Shown here piece by piece: positions 8,916 to 19,194 of a DNA stretch of 64,000 nt. The translations under genes were made by a program, and so were the position numbers. The notes below the pieces were generated by a model. The model worked only from the letters and a program-made list of their open reading frames with translations, was not told the origin of the DNA and did no database searches. Positions within the stretch are counted from its first letter, which is position 1; every line of letters starts with the position of its first letter. Source of the stretch: Bacteroidales bacterium (GTDB lineage Bacteria > Bacteroidota > Bacteroidia > Bacteroidales > UBA12077); the NCBI GenBank assembly GCA_016342685.1, contig JAEINU010000001.1:1222920-1286919 (forward strand), written 5' to 3'.

Positions 8916-10316
8916 ATGATTACATTTATTCTAAATGATAAAACCATACTAACCGATAGCCATCCTGGAACAACGCTTCTTGATTTTATTCGTTATGGTG
9001 AAAATATGCCAGGCACAAAGATTGGATGTCGAGAAGGTGATTGTGGAGCTTGTACGGTTCTGGAAGGAACTCTTGAAAATAATAAAGTATTATATAAAAG
9101 CATCGTATCCTGTCTTACTCCATTAGGAAATGCACAAGGCAAACACATTGTTACCATTGAAGGTGTAAACATGAAAGAATTATCGCCTGTGCAAAATGCA
9201 ATGGTTGAAAATGCTGGAACTCAGTGTGGTTTTTGCACTCCTGGTTTTGTAATGTCTCTTACTGGTCATGGACTTTCTGAAGAACAATCAACACACGAAA
9301 AAGCAATTGCGGCAATTAGTGGCAATATTTGTAGATGTACAGGATATAAATCAATTGAAAAAGCGGCTGCAAGTATCTCTGAATTGTTAAAATTAAAAGA
9401 TATTTCAGATCCAATAAATTGGATGGTAGAAAACAAATTCTTACCTGAATATTTTCTAAAAATTGGTGATCAATTGAAGCAAATTCAGTCAAATACAAGT
9501 ACATCTGAAAATAATCAAATTATTGGTGGGGGAACTGATTTGATGGTTCAAAAACCAGAAGAAATAGAAGAAACTGATATTAACTTATTTTATAATAGAA
9601 ACGATTTAAAGGGAATTAGAAAAGAAAACGATTCTATAATTATAGGATCTGCCACAAGTGCGAGCGAGATTATGAATTCTGAAATAATTCAAGAATATTT
9701 TCAGAATATTAAAGAACATTTCAAGTTAATTTCATCGGAGCCAATTCGAAATATGGGAACTATAGCAGGTAATTTTGTAAATGCTTCTCCTATTGGAGAT
9801 TTAAGCATATTCTTTCTTGCATTAAATGCGAATATCATTATCAAAGAATCAAATAATTCTCGGGAAATTCCATTAAAGAATTTCTTTTTAGATTATAAAA
9901 AAATAGATTTAAATAAAGGTGAATACATCGAAACTGTTATAATTCCTATTTCAAAATCTGAGTTTAAGTTCAATTTCGAAAAAGTAAGTAAGCGCACTCA
10001 TTTAGATATTGCCAGCGTAAACTCTGCAATTTCCTTTAAATTAATTGATGACACTATAGAAGAATGTTCTGTTTCAGCTGGAGGAGTTAGTGCCATTCCA
10101 AAATATTTACTGAAGACATCTGAATATTTAATTGGCAAAAAGATTTCCAATGGAACTGTTATTAAAGCAAGCAAAATACTACAAGAAGAAATCTCTCCAA
10201 TTACTGATGTCCGTGGAAGTTCTGATTATAAAAGACTTTTATTGAGACAATTATTCTTTGCTCATTTCATAAAGCTTTGTTCCAAAAGCATATCATTAAA
10301 CGAATTATTAAGCTAA
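8916..10316 (+). CDS. xdhA: Xanthine dehydrogenase small subunit (2Fe-2S + FAD)
   Basis: Electron-transfer subunit of a bacterial two-subunit xanthine dehydrogenase, passing electrons from the molybdenum centre through two 2Fe-2S clusters to FAD. The 466-residue protein has a plant-type ferredoxin domain (Cys38, Cys43, Cys46, Cys66) and the second cluster domain (CGFC at 104-107 and CRC at 139-141). A FAD-binding domain from about residue 200 shows IIGGGTDLMVQ and IRNMGTIAGNFVNASPIGD, and the FAD C-terminal domain ends the chain. The partner subunit follows after 13 nt. The physiological substrate could be another purine or aldehyde; xanthine/hypoxanthine is favoured by the neighbours. Confidence 0.9.
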   Translation: MITFILNDKTILTDSHPGTTLLDFIRYGENMPGTKIGCREGDCGACTVLEGTLENNKVLYKSIVSCLTPLGNAQGKHIVTIEGVNMKELSPVQNAMVENAGTQCGFCTPGFVMSLTGHGLSEEQSTHEKAIAAISGNICRCTGYKSIEKAAASISELLKLKDISDPINWMVENKFLPEYFLKIGDQLKQIQSNTSTSENNQIIGGGTDLMVQKPEEIEETDINLFYNRNDLKGIRKENDSIIIGSATSASEIMNSEIIQEYFQNIKEHFKLISSEPIRNMGTIAGNFVNASPIGDLSIFFLALNANIIIKESNNSREIPLKNFFLDYKKIDLNKGEYIETVIIPISKSEFKFNFEKVSKRTHLDIASVNSAISFKLIDDTIEECSVSAGGVSAIPKYLLKTSEYLIGKKISNGTVIKASKILQEEISPITDVRGSSDYKRLLLRQLFFAHFIKLCSKSISLNELLS

Positions 10317-10329
10317 ACAGAAAGAAAAG

Positions 10330-12582
10330 ATGAAAAATATAGATTCTAAAAATCACGTTACCGGAAAATCTGTTTATGTTGATGATATCCCAGTACAAAC
10401 GGGCACTTTATTTGGTGCTGTATTTGGTTCTCCTATAGCACATGGAAAGATAAAAGATTTAGATTTATCAGAAGCTGAAGCTTTAGAAGGCGTTGAAAAA
10501 ATATTCACATACAATGATATTCCTGGAAGAAATCAAATTGGTGGTATAATTGAAGACGAGCCTCTCTTAGCTGAAAATGAAGTTCATTTTATTGGACACC
10601 CTGTTGCTATTATTGTTGCCAAAAGTGAGATTATTGCAAGAAAAGCAACTAAACTTATTAAAATAGATATCGAAGAACTAGAAATTATAACTGATCCGAG
10701 AGTAGCTCAACAGAAAGGACATTTATTAACTCCCCCACGTACATTTAAGATGGGAAACATCTCAAACGAATGGGAGAAATGCGAATCTATTTTTGAAGGT
10801 AAGGTAGAAATTGGTGGACAAGAACATTTATATATTGAAACTCAAGGTTCTTATGCCTATCCCATAGATAATGGAAGTATTAAAATTCATTCTTCAACAC
10901 AAGGAGCTACTCTAGTCCAGAAAATGGCTGCACAGATATTGGGTTTACCAATGCACCGGATTGAAGTAGATGTTGCTCGTTTGGGTGGTGCTTTTGGGGG
11001 CAAAGAAGATCAAGCTACACCTTACGCTTGTATGGCTGCCCTGGCTTCGTTCATCTTACAAAAACCTGTTAAAATAAGTTTACATCGATTAGATGATATG
11101 CAAATGACTGGAAAACGCCATCCATACAGTTGCGATTTTAAAATTGGATTTTCGAAAGATTATAAAATCCTTGCATATCAAACGAAAATGTACCAAAATG
11201 GCGGTGCTGCTAACGATCTGTCTCCTGCAATTACAGAACGAACATTATTTCATTCCACAAATTGCTATTTTATTCCAAATACGGAAGTTACAGTGTACAG
11301 TTGTAAAACAAACCTGCCACCTAATACCGCTTATAGAGGGTTTGGGGCTCCACAAGGAATGTTTGTGATAGAATCAGCAATTGCAAAAGCTGCTTGTGAA
11401 TTGAATGTTTCAAGAAGAATGATTCAGGAAAAAAACTCTCTAAAAGAAAATGATCTATTTCAATATAGCCAAATTGCTGAAAATGTAAATATTGGCAATT
11501 GTTTTAAAGAAGCCAATAAGACTTACAATATTGAACAAATAGAAAAGGAAATTGAAGAATTTAATTCCCAAAATACTAATTATAAAAAGGGAATGTCGAT
11601 TATGCCTATCTGTTTTGGGATTTCTTTTACTAAAACACCTATGAATCAGGCACGTGCTTTAGTTCATATTTATCAGGACGGTAGTATTGGAATAAGTACC
11701 GGTGCTGTTGAAATGGGGCAAGGTGTAAATACAAAAATGATTCAGGTTGCAGCCAAAGTATTTTCAATTAATACCAATAGAATTAAAATCGAATCGACGA
11801 ATACAACACGTGTTGCAAATACATCTCCTACGGCGGCGAGTTCTGGTGCAGATTTAAACGGAAATGCTTTACTTATAGCTTGCAATAAACTTTTGGAAAG
11901 ATTAATTGAGACAGCAGCTAAAATGCTTTCGTGCAATTATACTGAGATCAACATAGAAAATGAGACCGTTTTAAAAAACAGCAAGAAAACAGAAATTTCT
12001 TGGGAGCAATTAATTGAAACTGCATTTTTAGATCGAGTTTGCCTTACAGAAAATGGTCATTATGCAACGCCTATTATTAACTTCGATAAATCAAAAGAAA
12101 CGGGTCATCCATTTGCGTATCATGTTTATGGAACGGCTATCATAACAGTTACCTTGGATTGTATTCGTGGAACATACGAATTTGATGATGTAAATATTGT
12201 TCACGATTTTGGGAATAGCATGAATACAACAATTGACAATGGACAAGTTGAAGGTGCTGTTGTGCAAGGAATTGGTTGGACAACCATGGAAGAGCTTGCT
12301 TTTGCTAAAGATGGACGATTATTATCGAATAGTTTATCAACTTATAAAGTTCCAGATATTTATTCAGTGCCTAAAAACATTCGTATTACTGCTTTAAAAA
12401 CGGAAGGTCCTGAATTAGCATTATTACGTTCAAAAGCCATTGGCGAACCACCTTTTATGTATGGTATTGGTGCGTATTTTGCATTAACAAAAGCTATCCG
12501 AGCATTTAATTCAAACTATAAATTAGATTTCGATACACCAATGACTCCTGAAAAAGTTTTAATGAGATTATATCAAGAATAG
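10330..12582 (+). CDS. xdhB: Xanthine dehydrogenase molybdopterin-binding subunit
   Basis: Catalytic subunit carrying the molybdenum cofactor; hydroxylates purines using water. Of its 750 residues, the a/b-hammerhead domain lies at about 10-120. The molybdenum-binding domains show LGGAFGGKEDQATPYAC, YRGFGAPQG, GAVEMGQGVNTKM, and the catalytic glutamate in AIGEPPFMYGIGAYFA. Length and motif order match XdhB. It ends the modABC-xdhAB operon and faces the MocA-like gene convergently. Confidence 0.91.
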   Translation: MKNIDSKNHVTGKSVYVDDIPVQTGTLFGAVFGSPIAHGKIKDLDLSEAEALEGVEKIFTYNDIPGRNQIGGIIEDEPLLAENEVHFIGHPVAIIVAKSEIIARKATKLIKIDIEELEIITDPRVAQQKGHLLTPPRTFKMGNISNEWEKCESIFEGKVEIGGQEHLYIETQGSYAYPIDNGSIKIHSSTQGATLVQKMAAQILGLPMHRIEVDVARLGGAFGGKEDQATPYACMAALASFILQKPVKISLHRLDDMQMTGKRHPYSCDFKIGFSKDYKILAYQTKMYQNGGAANDLSPAITERTLFHSTNCYFIPNTEVTVYSCKTNLPPNTAYRGFGAPQGMFVIESAIAKAACELNVSRRMIQEKNSLKENDLFQYSQIAENVNIGNCFKEANKTYNIEQIEKEIEEFNSQNTNYKKGMSIMPICFGISFTKTPMNQARALVHIYQDGSIGISTGAVEMGQGVNTKMIQVAAKVFSINTNRIKIESTNTTRVANTSPTAASSGADLNGNALLIACNKLLERLIETAAKMLSCNYTEINIENETVLKNSKKTEISWEQLIETAFLDRVCLTENGHYATPIINFDKSKETGHPFAYHVYGTAIITVTLDCIRGTYEFDDVNIVHDFGNSMNTTIDNGQVEGAVVQGIGWTTMEELAFAKDGRLLSNSLSTYKVPDIYSVPKNIRITALKTEGPELALLRSKAIGEPPFMYGIGAYFALTKAIRAFNSNYKLDFDTPMTPEKVLMRLYQE

Positions 12583-12586
12583 TTTA

Positions 12587-12638
12587 AAGTTTCTAGTTCC
12601 AAGTTCTCGATTTTAAAAAGGACTTAGAATTAGAAACT
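12587..12638. terminator. Inverted repeat between convergent xdhB and mocA-like genes
   Basis: AGTTTCTAGTTC (12588-12599) mirrors GAATTAGAAACT (12627-12638) with one mismatch around a ~27-nt loop. It overlaps the last codons of the minus-strand gene. It could act as a bidirectional terminator, although the T-tract is poor. Confidence 0.4.
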
Positions 12639-13238
12639 AAAATACATCTCGTATTCTTCCTTAGTATTAATATTTACTAGAATTTTCTCATCATTAACCT
12701 GAACCTTTTCTCTAGAGTATTGATTCAAAAATTCTTTCAAATGAAGTTTATCTTCTTGAGATGATCTTATATCATTAATTATATTTTGCGAAAGCAAAAA
12801 AGGATGTCCCCCTTTTTCATTATAACTTGGATTTACATAATCTCCTTTTGCAGAATAGCTCACCAAACTTTCTAAAACCTTCACATTTACAAAAGGATTA
12901 TCAACATTGTGAATAAAAGTAGAACATTCTTTAGAAAGTGACTTCGCTCCTACTTTTAACGAATAAAACCGATGCCAGTTCGTATGTGTATTAACGACTA
13001 TTTTAATATTTTCTGGAAACTGAATATCATTTTCTATTAAATACTTTTTCCCTTGATTATTTACTACAATTATTATTTCTCTACAACCAAATTCCCCGAA
13101 CTCTTCAACAATATGCTCAATAAATATCTCATTTTCATTATATCTTAACGAAAGTTTTGGGAAGCCCATTCTTGATGATTCTCCAGCGGCCAATACAATA
13201 GCAGAAAATTCTTTTAGTTGAGTATTATTTTGCTTCAT
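12630..13238 (-). CDS. MocA/MobA-like nucleotidyltransferase for molybdenum cofactor
   Basis: Likely attaches a nucleotide (CMP in MocA) to molybdopterin, making the cofactor used by xanthine-dehydrogenase-type enzymes. The N-terminal signature IVLAAGESSRMGFPKLSL is diagnostic of the family, and the metal-binding region appears as FIHNVDNPFVN. ATG 13238 places this motif near residue 15 as usual; an earlier in-frame start at 13265 is less likely. It faces xdhB and neighbours ygfK, matching E. coli mocA in the same kind of cluster. Family is firm; the nucleotide used is inferred. Confidence 0.85.
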   Translation of the reverse strand: MKQNNTQLKEFSAIVLAAGESSRMGFPKLSLRYNENEIFIEHIVEEFGEFGCREIIIVVNNQGKKYLIENDIQFPENIKIVVNTHTNWHRFYSLKVGAKSLSKECSTFIHNVDNPFVNVKVLESLVSYSAKGDYVNPSYNEKGGHPFLLSQNIINDIRSSQEDKLHLKEFLNQYSREKVQVNDEKILVNINTKEEYEMYFSF

Positions 13239-13393
13239 CTTTTTCCTGAAATTAAGTATAAACATAGGAGATATTTAAGAATCTCAGCTGTTTTATGTAG
13301 ATTTGTTTTGTTAGTACTTTTTGTGAATTCAATTAGAATCATTGCTCAAAATTAATTCATAATTTGTAATTATTAATTCTAAATTCATTTAGT

Positions 13394-16300
13394 ATGTCAG
13401 ATAAATTTTTTCCTATATCAATAAAGCAATTATTGCAAATAATTTTGAAAGAATACAATAATAAACAAAGTATTTTTGGTATTCCTGAAGAATTATTTTT
13501 CGATTCCAGTAAAGAGATTCACTTAAAAGTCGATCAATTCAATCAAACCATTGATTCTCCTTTAGGTGTAGCAGCTGGACCTCATTCTCAAATGGCGCAA
13601 AATATAATTGGTGCATGGTTAATGGGTGCTCGTTACATTGAACTAAAAACAATACAAACGCTCGATGAACTTGATGTAAATAAGCCTTGTATCGACATGC
13701 AAGACGAAGGTTATAATTGTGAGTGGTCGCAAGAATTGAAAATCAAGGAAAGCTTTAATGAGTATTTAAATGCTTGGATCATTATTCATATTCTGAACCA
13801 TAGGTTCGGATGGAATAAAGAAATGGGGACAATTTTCAATATGAGTGTAGGATACAATTTGGAAGGTATTTTAAAAGATAATGTACAATGGTTTTTTACA
13901 AAAATGAATGATTGTTCTTCAGAAATGAAAGAACAAATCAAACAAATTAAAGAGATTTATCCTGAAGTTAATGCAATTGAAATTCCGAATCAGATTTCTA
14001 ATAACATTACGCTTTCAACTATGCATGGTTGTCCTGCAAATGAAATTGAAGATATTGCAAAATATTTATTAGAAGAAAAAAGTCTACACACTTTTGTTAA
14101 GTTAAATCCAACTTTACTCGGATCCGAATTTTTAAGAGAGATTTTAAACGATAAATTAAACTTTAAAACCAATGTTCCCGATATAGCATTTGAACATGAT
14201 TTAAAATACGATGATGCCTTAAAAATCATCAGATCATTGCAAGAAACTGCGAAGCAAAAAGAACTTCAATTCGGATTAAAGCTTACAAATACACTTGAAT
14301 CGGCAAACAATAAAACAGTATTTGGATCAGCAATAGATATGATGTACATGAGTGGTCGTGCTTTGCATCCAATTTCTATTAACGTAGCAAAAAAACTGCA
14401 AAACGAATTTAAAGGTGAATTACAATTATCCTTTTCTGGAGGGGCAGATGCATTCAATATTTCAGATATCCTTTCAAGCGGATTTAAAACTGTAACTGTT
14501 TCCTCAGATATATTGAAGCCTGGTGGATATATGCGTTTAAATCAATATTTTGAAGAAATAAATTCAAATAATACATTAATTAATTTAGATAAAAAAATTG
14601 TACTTGAAAATCTGAATAAATATGCCGAAAAAGTTTTAGATTCTAATCTTTATAAAAGAAAATCAATTAAAGATCCTGATATCAAAACTGAAAGAAACTT
14701 AGGTTATTTCGATTGCATATCAGCTCCTTGTAAGGATACTTGTGCTACAAATCAAGATATTCCAAATTATCTATATTATTCTTCGAAAGGTAAGTTCGAT
14801 AAAGCCTATGAAGTAATACTAAAAACAAACCCTTTCCCTTCGATTACAGGTATGGTTTGCGATCATTTATGCCAGAACAAATGTACACGGATTAATTATG
14901 ACAACTCGCTGTTAATTCGTGAAGTAAAACGATTTATATCTGAGCAAGAAGAAGTAAAACTTAGTTTCAACAATAAGAATAATCTAAAAGTAGCTGTAGT
15001 TGGCGCTGGTCCATCGGGATTATCTTGTGCTTACTATTTGGCTCTGGCAGGTTTTAAAGTTGAAGTTTTTGAAGCAAATTCTAAAGCTGGTGGAATGGTT
15101 CAATATGCAATTCCAGGATTTAGATTAACCGATGAAGCTATTAATAAAGATTTCAAAAGAGTTACCGATTTAGGTGTTCAAATTCATTATAATCAAGAAA
15201 TTAATAGGGAGAAATTTCAAACTCTAAGAACAAATTACAACTACTTATTTGTAGGTGTTGGAGCGCAACTTTCTGCTCCTTATAAATTGAATGGAATTGA
15301 TACGATTGGGGTATTAGATTCTCTTAAATTTTTATTCCAGGCTAAAAAACAAGAAGAATCGGGAATTGGTAAAAATGTTGTAATTATTGGTGGTGGAAAT
15401 ACAGCTATGGATGCAGCAAGAACAGCTTATCGTTTGGTTGGAAAAGATGGTAGTGTAACGATTGTTTATCGTCGTACAATGAATGAAATGCCTGCCGATC
15501 AGGGCGAGATTAAGGCAGTGATTGAAGAAGGAATGAAGATTATTGAATTAGCCGGACCTGAAAAAGTAATTCAGAGAAACGGTAAAGTTAAAGCCTTGCT
15601 TTGTAGTAAGATGGATTTACAGGAATCAGATTCTTCAGGTAGACCAAGACCTGTAAAAATTGAAGGTTCAGAATTTGAAATTTCATGTGATACCATAATA
15701 CCAGCTATTGGACAAAAACTCAATATCGATTTTATTCAAGAAGAACTATTAAAGGCCAATACAAATAATTATCAAACTCAAATTGAAAATATATTTATCG
15801 GCGGTGATGCTTTACGTGGTGCAGCAACAGCAATTAAAGCTATTAGCGATGGACGAAGAGCTGCCGAGCAAATTATTAAAAAGTCTGAGATTGATTTCAG
15901 CACTTACAAACACTTAATTGCTAAAGATTTAAGCAAAAAGGAACTTGTTCTTAAAAGAGCCAAAAGACAATTTGCTCCCGAGTTAGTTGAATTAGATATT
16001 AATGATCGCAAGAATTTTAAATTGGTTAGCGAAACTTTAGATCAAGAAACTATTGTAAATGAAGCTGAACGTTGTTTGCAGTGCGATGAAATTTGCAATA
16101 TATGCACAACAGTTTGTCCTAACTTTGCTAATTATTCCTATGAGATTGAACCTGTGACTTATTATCTGCAAAAAGCAATTCAACTAAATAACGGAGAAAT
16201 TGAAATTCGAAACGAAGGATTATTTGAAATAAACCAAAAACATCAAATATTGAATATTGCAAATTTCTGTAATGAATGCGGAAATTGTAACACCTTCTGC

Positions 16301-16618
16301 CCTACCAATAGTGCACCATATAAAGAGAAACCTAAATTCTGGTTAACAAAATCATCCTTTGATTTAGCCGAAAATGGATATTATAATTCAAAAGAAAACA
16401 CATTGCTTTTTAAGAACGAAAATCAAATTTGTAGTTTAATCGAGAATGCTGATAGCTATACATTTGAAACAAATGATGTAATTGCACAATTAAATAAGCT
16501 TGATTTATCAATACTAGAAGTTAGAATTAAATCGGACAAGAGAATTGAAGTCACTTTTGAACAAGCTGCAGAAATGAGTATTTTATTGAAAGCATGTAAT
16601 GAGCTCATTTTTGAATAA
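13394..16618 (+). CDS. ygfK: YgfK-like iron-sulfur flavoprotein (putative selenate/urate reductase subunit)
   Basis: Large NAD(P)H-linked reductase of the anaerobic purine-degradation gene set; annotated historically as a putative selenate reductase subunit. The 1074-residue protein has a TIM-barrel-like N-terminal half (LSTMHGCPANEIEDIAKYL). Cysteine motifs follow near 448 (CKDTCATNQDIPNYL) and at about 490-500 (CDHLCQNKCTR), as in GltD-type proteins. The first dinucleotide-binding motif is VAVVGAGPSGLSCAYYL near 533, and the second is VVIIGGGNTAMDAARTAYR near 661. C-terminal 4Fe-4S motifs are CDEICNICTTVCP near 896 and CNECGNCNTFCP near 958. Length is close to E. coli YgfK. The neighbours support a role in purine-ring reduction. 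Confidence 0.9.
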   Translation: MSDKFFPISIKQLLQIILKEYNNKQSIFGIPEELFFDSSKEIHLKVDQFNQTIDSPLGVAAGPHSQMAQNIIGAWLMGARYIELKTIQTLDELDVNKPCIDMQDEGYNCEWSQELKIKESFNEYLNAWIIIHILNHRFGWNKEMGTIFNMSVGYNLEGILKDNVQWFFTKMNDCSSEMKEQIKQIKEIYPEVNAIEIPNQISNNITLSTMHGCPANEIEDIAKYLLEEKSLHTFVKLNPTLLGSEFLREILNDKLNFKTNVPDIAFEHDLKYDDALKIIRSLQETAKQKELQFGLKLTNTLESANNKTVFGSAIDMMYMSGRALHPISINVAKKLQNEFKGELQLSFSGGADAFNISDILSSGFKTVTVSSDILKPGGYMRLNQYFEEINSNNTLINLDKKIVLENLNKYAEKVLDSNLYKRKSIKDPDIKTERNLGYFDCISAPCKDTCATNQDIPNYLYYSSKGKFDKAYEVILKTNPFPSITGMVCDHLCQNKCTRINYDNSLLIREVKRFISEQEEVKLSFNNKNNLKVAVVGAGPSGLSCAYYLALAGFKVEVFEANSKAGGMVQYAIPGFRLTDEAINKDFKRVTDLGVQIHYNQEINREKFQTLRTNYNYLFVGVGAQLSAPYKLNGIDTIGVLDSLKFLFQAKKQEESGIGKNVVIIGGGNTAMDAARTAYRLVGKDGSVTIVYRRTMNEMPADQGEIKAVIEEGMKIIELAGPEKVIQRNGKVKALLCSKMDLQESDSSGRPRPVKIEGSEFEISCDTIIPAIGQKLNIDFIQEELLKANTNNYQTQIENIFIGGDALRGAATAIKAISDGRRAAEQIIKKSEIDFSTYKHLIAKDLSKKELVLKRAKRQFAPELVELDINDRKNFKLVSETLDQETIVNEAERCLQCDEICNICTTVCPNFANYSYEIEPVTYYLQKAIQLNNGEIEIRNEGLFEINQKHQILNIANFCNECGNCNTFCPTNSAPYKEKPKFWLTKSSFDLAENGYYNSKENTLLFKNENQICSLIENADSYTFETNDVIAQLNKLDLSILEVRIKSDKRIEVTFEQAAEMSILLKACNELIFE

Positions 16619-16666
16619 TTACAATATATAAATCCTTTGATATCATTTTTTTTCATAAATTTACTT

Positions 16667-17047
16667 ATGAAATATACTATCGAAGTTGATCATAAGCTAA
16701 AAATTATAAAGTATAAACATTCAGGGATAATTCAATCTGAAGAAATTGGTTACGTTTGGGAAAATGAATTTTTAAAAATGAAAGAATTCACCGAATTGAA
16801 ATACAATTTATTCTCTGATTATACCGATGCAGTGCTTGACATTCCAGTAGATTTTCTGGATGAGTTAATGAGTTTCATGCAAAGTATTCAAGTCATTGTT
16901 GAAGGAAAAAAACAAAGTGTCGTTGTTAGTGACCCCTATTCAACAGCAGCATCCATCCTATTTGAAAACGAAGTTAACAAGAAAGTAGGCTTTCATGTTA
17001 AAGTATTCACTACAACAAAAGCTGCTCTTAAATGGCTAATAATTTAG
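16667..17047 (+). CDS. Conserved small protein, STAS/SpoIIAA-like fold suspected
   Basis: A 126-residue soluble protein with no signal or membrane segment. ATG 16667 is chosen because the upstream extension is short and hydrophobic without a proper leader. It begins MKYTIEVDHKLKIIKYKHSG, then alternates short strands and helices, ending VKVFTTTKAALKWLII. That pattern resembles small STAS-like proteins of Bacteroidota. It lies 48 nt behind ygfK and converges with the Lrp gene, so it may ride on the ygfK transcript. No function is recognised. Confidence 0.65.
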   Translation: MKYTIEVDHKLKIIKYKHSGIIQSEEIGYVWENEFLKMKEFTELKYNLFSDYTDAVLDIPVDFLDELMSFMQSIQVIVEGKKQSVVVSDPYSTAASILFENEVNKKVGFHVKVFTTTKAALKWLII

Positions 17048-17050
17048 ATC

Positions 17051-17512
17051 TTACAGAATAAAATTCTGCTTCACTTTATTTTCTGACATTACAAACGAAC
17101 TATAGAATTGAGTGATGTTACCAATTGTAGAAAATTTGTTGGTAATAAAATGATGGAAATCTTCCATATCATTACAAAAAACTTTTACAAGAAAATCTGA
17201 GCTTCCAGATATGTAATAGGATTCCATTACAGCATCTAACTTTTCCATTTGGTTTTCAAACTCTAAAATAGCTTCTTTAGTATGTTTATTTAATGATACC
17301 GAAATATAAACGATCAGTTTTTTTCCAATCATTTTTGGATCAACCAATGTAATATACTGCTTTATATAACCGTTCTTTTCAAGCTTTTTAATTCGTTCAT
17401 GAATAGGCGTTGTTGATAAATGTAATTTTTCAGACAACTCTCTAATCGTTATTCTACTGTTAGTCTGCAATATATTCAGCAATTTCTTATCAATTTCGTC
17501 TAATGCTTTCAT
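17051..17512 (-). CDS. Lrp/AsnC-family transcriptional regulator
   Basis: Feast/famine-type DNA-binding regulator that responds to amino acids or related small molecules. The 153-residue protein has the N-terminal helix-turn-helix (DEIDKKLLNILQTNSRITIR, then TPIHERIKKLEKNGYI). A RAM ligand-binding domain covers about 70-150 (AVMESYYISGSSDFLVKV). It is transcribed divergently from the PLP-enzyme gene at 17680 and sits in the middle of the purine cluster. It is the best local candidate for controlling that gene and perhaps the cluster; the effector is unknown. Confidence 0.9.
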   Translation of the reverse strand: MKALDEIDKKLLNILQTNSRITIRELSEKLHLSTTPIHERIKKLEKNGYIKQYITLVDPKMIGKKLIVYISVSLNKHTKEAILEFENQMEKLDAVMESYYISGSSDFLVKVFCNDMEDFHHFITNKFSTIGNITQFYSSFVMSENKVKQNFIL

Positions 17513-17679
17513 GTTAGTTTATTTTTCTGTTACTATAAATCTAATATTGTACAAATATAATATATTCCTTTGACATTTGCAATTACCAGGAAAATTTACC
17601 ATACTTTTATTTATATAAAGAATAGTACTATATTATTCGTAAATTGCAAAGCATAATAATCTACACAAAAATTCATAGA

Positions 17680-19164
17680 ATGATTCCAATAATTGATAAA
17701 ATAACCAACGAAAAAGCTTTACAAAATGCTGTAAACCGTTTTAAAGAAAGAAAAATAATTCTTCCGACTTTTGAACAACAAAGAAATCCAGATCTTATTC
17801 CTGATGGAATAAAGGATCAGCTTAAAAATATTGGTTTATGGGAAATTAATCCATTAAACCTATTTAGAATAACTTGGAAAAATGAGCCTAAGGAAAAAGG
17901 TGGTTTATACGGGGATGTGAATCATATTGTATTACCAAAAGAAATTACTGGTATTGATGCAAAAATTGTTTTACTTGTTGGTAAATGGTTCCCTACAGGG
18001 GCTCATAAAGTAGGTGCAGCATATGGGTGTTTAGCTCCGAGAATTACAACAGGTGAATTTGATCCAACGTATCATAAGGCTGTATGGCCTTCAACAGGAA
18101 ATTATTGTCGTGGTGGTGCGTTTGACTCTAAATTGATGGGAACAGAATCTGTTGCTATTTTACCCGAAGAAATGAGTAAAGAGCGTTTCACATGGTTAAG
18201 AGATGAAATAGGCTCAGAAGTAATTGCTACGCCTGGATGTGAATCAAATGTTAAAGAGATTTACGACAAATGTTGGGAAATCAAAAGAACACGCGAGGAT
18301 TGCATAGTATTTAACCAATTCGATGAATTTGGAAATGCTGCCTGGCATTACAATACAACAGGTAAGGCTATCGAAGAAGTTTACAATCTTGTAAAAAATG
18401 ATAAAAGTAATTTAGCTGCTTATGTTTCAGCAACTGGTTCAGCAGGGACTATTGCTGCAGGCGACTATTTAAGAACAACCACTCCACATATTAAAGTAGT
18501 AGCTTCTGAAGCTTTACAATGCCCAACAATACTTTTGAATGGATTTGGTGGTCATAGAATTGAAGGCATTGGCGACAAACATATACCTTGGATTCACAAT
18601 GTAAAAAACACCGATGCGGTTACAGCTATTGACGATGAAGATTGTATGAGAATACTGCGTTTATTCAATACTAAAGAAGGTCATGAGTATTTAAAATCTG
18701 TTGGTGTTGATCAGGAAACAATTGACGCGCTTCATTTAGTTGGAATATCCGGAATAGGCAACTTATTATCAGCAATAAAAACTGCTAAGTATTACGAAAT
18801 GACTGAAGATGATGTGATAATTACAATTGCTACCGATTCAGCGGACATGTATCAATCAAGAATTCAAGAATTAAATGAAGAACATGGAACTTACAATACG
18901 ATTCAGGCTGTAAAGGATTTCGAGAAATGTATTTTAGGTTCAACAACTGATCATATGAAAGAGCTTAATTATTATGATCAAAAAGCAATTCATAATCTAA
19001 AATATTTTACTTGGATTGAACAACAAGAAAAAGAAGTTGAAGATTTAAATCAGCTATGGAACGATCGCGAAATCTGGGACAGACAATTCCATCAAATCAA
19101 CAGATGGGACGAATTAATTAATGAATTTAATGAAAGAACCGGATTGTTGAAGGAATATCGTTAA
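17680..19164 (+). CDS. Fold-type-II PLP-dependent enzyme of the purine cluster
   Basis: A 494-residue relative of cysteine synthase, tryptophan synthase beta and threonine dehydratase. The putative PLP lysine is K110 in PTGAHKVGAAYG. The substrate/phosphate loop is PSTGNYCRGGAFDS and the PLP-phosphate glycine loop is SATGSAGTIAAGDYL. It is longer than YgeX (about 400 residues) and lacks its recognisable motifs. ATG 17680 is preferred to a TTG at 17644. The Lrp gene is divergent and the ThrC-like gene follows. It may carry out ammonia elimination from a diamino acid such as 2,3-diaminopropionate, which is inference only. Family is certain, reaction unknown. Confidence 0.8.
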   Translation: MIPIIDKITNEKALQNAVNRFKERKIILPTFEQQRNPDLIPDGIKDQLKNIGLWEINPLNLFRITWKNEPKEKGGLYGDVNHIVLPKEITGIDAKIVLLVGKWFPTGAHKVGAAYGCLAPRITTGEFDPTYHKAVWPSTGNYCRGGAFDSKLMGTESVAILPEEMSKERFTWLRDEIGSEVIATPGCESNVKEIYDKCWEIKRTREDCIVFNQFDEFGNAAWHYNTTGKAIEEVYNLVKNDKSNLAAYVSATGSAGTIAAGDYLRTTTPHIKVVASEALQCPTILLNGFGGHRIEGIGDKHIPWIHNVKNTDAVTAIDDEDCMRILRLFNTKEGHEYLKSVGVDQETIDALHLVGISGIGNLLSAIKTAKYYEMTEDDVIITIATDSADMYQSRIQELNEEHGTYNTIQAVKDFEKCILGSTTDHMKELNYYDQKAIHNLKYFTWIEQQEKEVEDLNQLWNDREIWDRQFHQINRWDELINEFNERTGLLKEYR

Positions 19165-19194
19165 ACACTCATAGATAGAATACTTTGCTAGTGT

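Noticed and set aside
17576-17609. Bacteroidota promoter (TTTG with TACTTTTA) upstream of the PLP-enzyme gene
   Set aside because: The spacing of 22 nt and the imperfect -7 box are within what an AT-rich spacer gives by chance.
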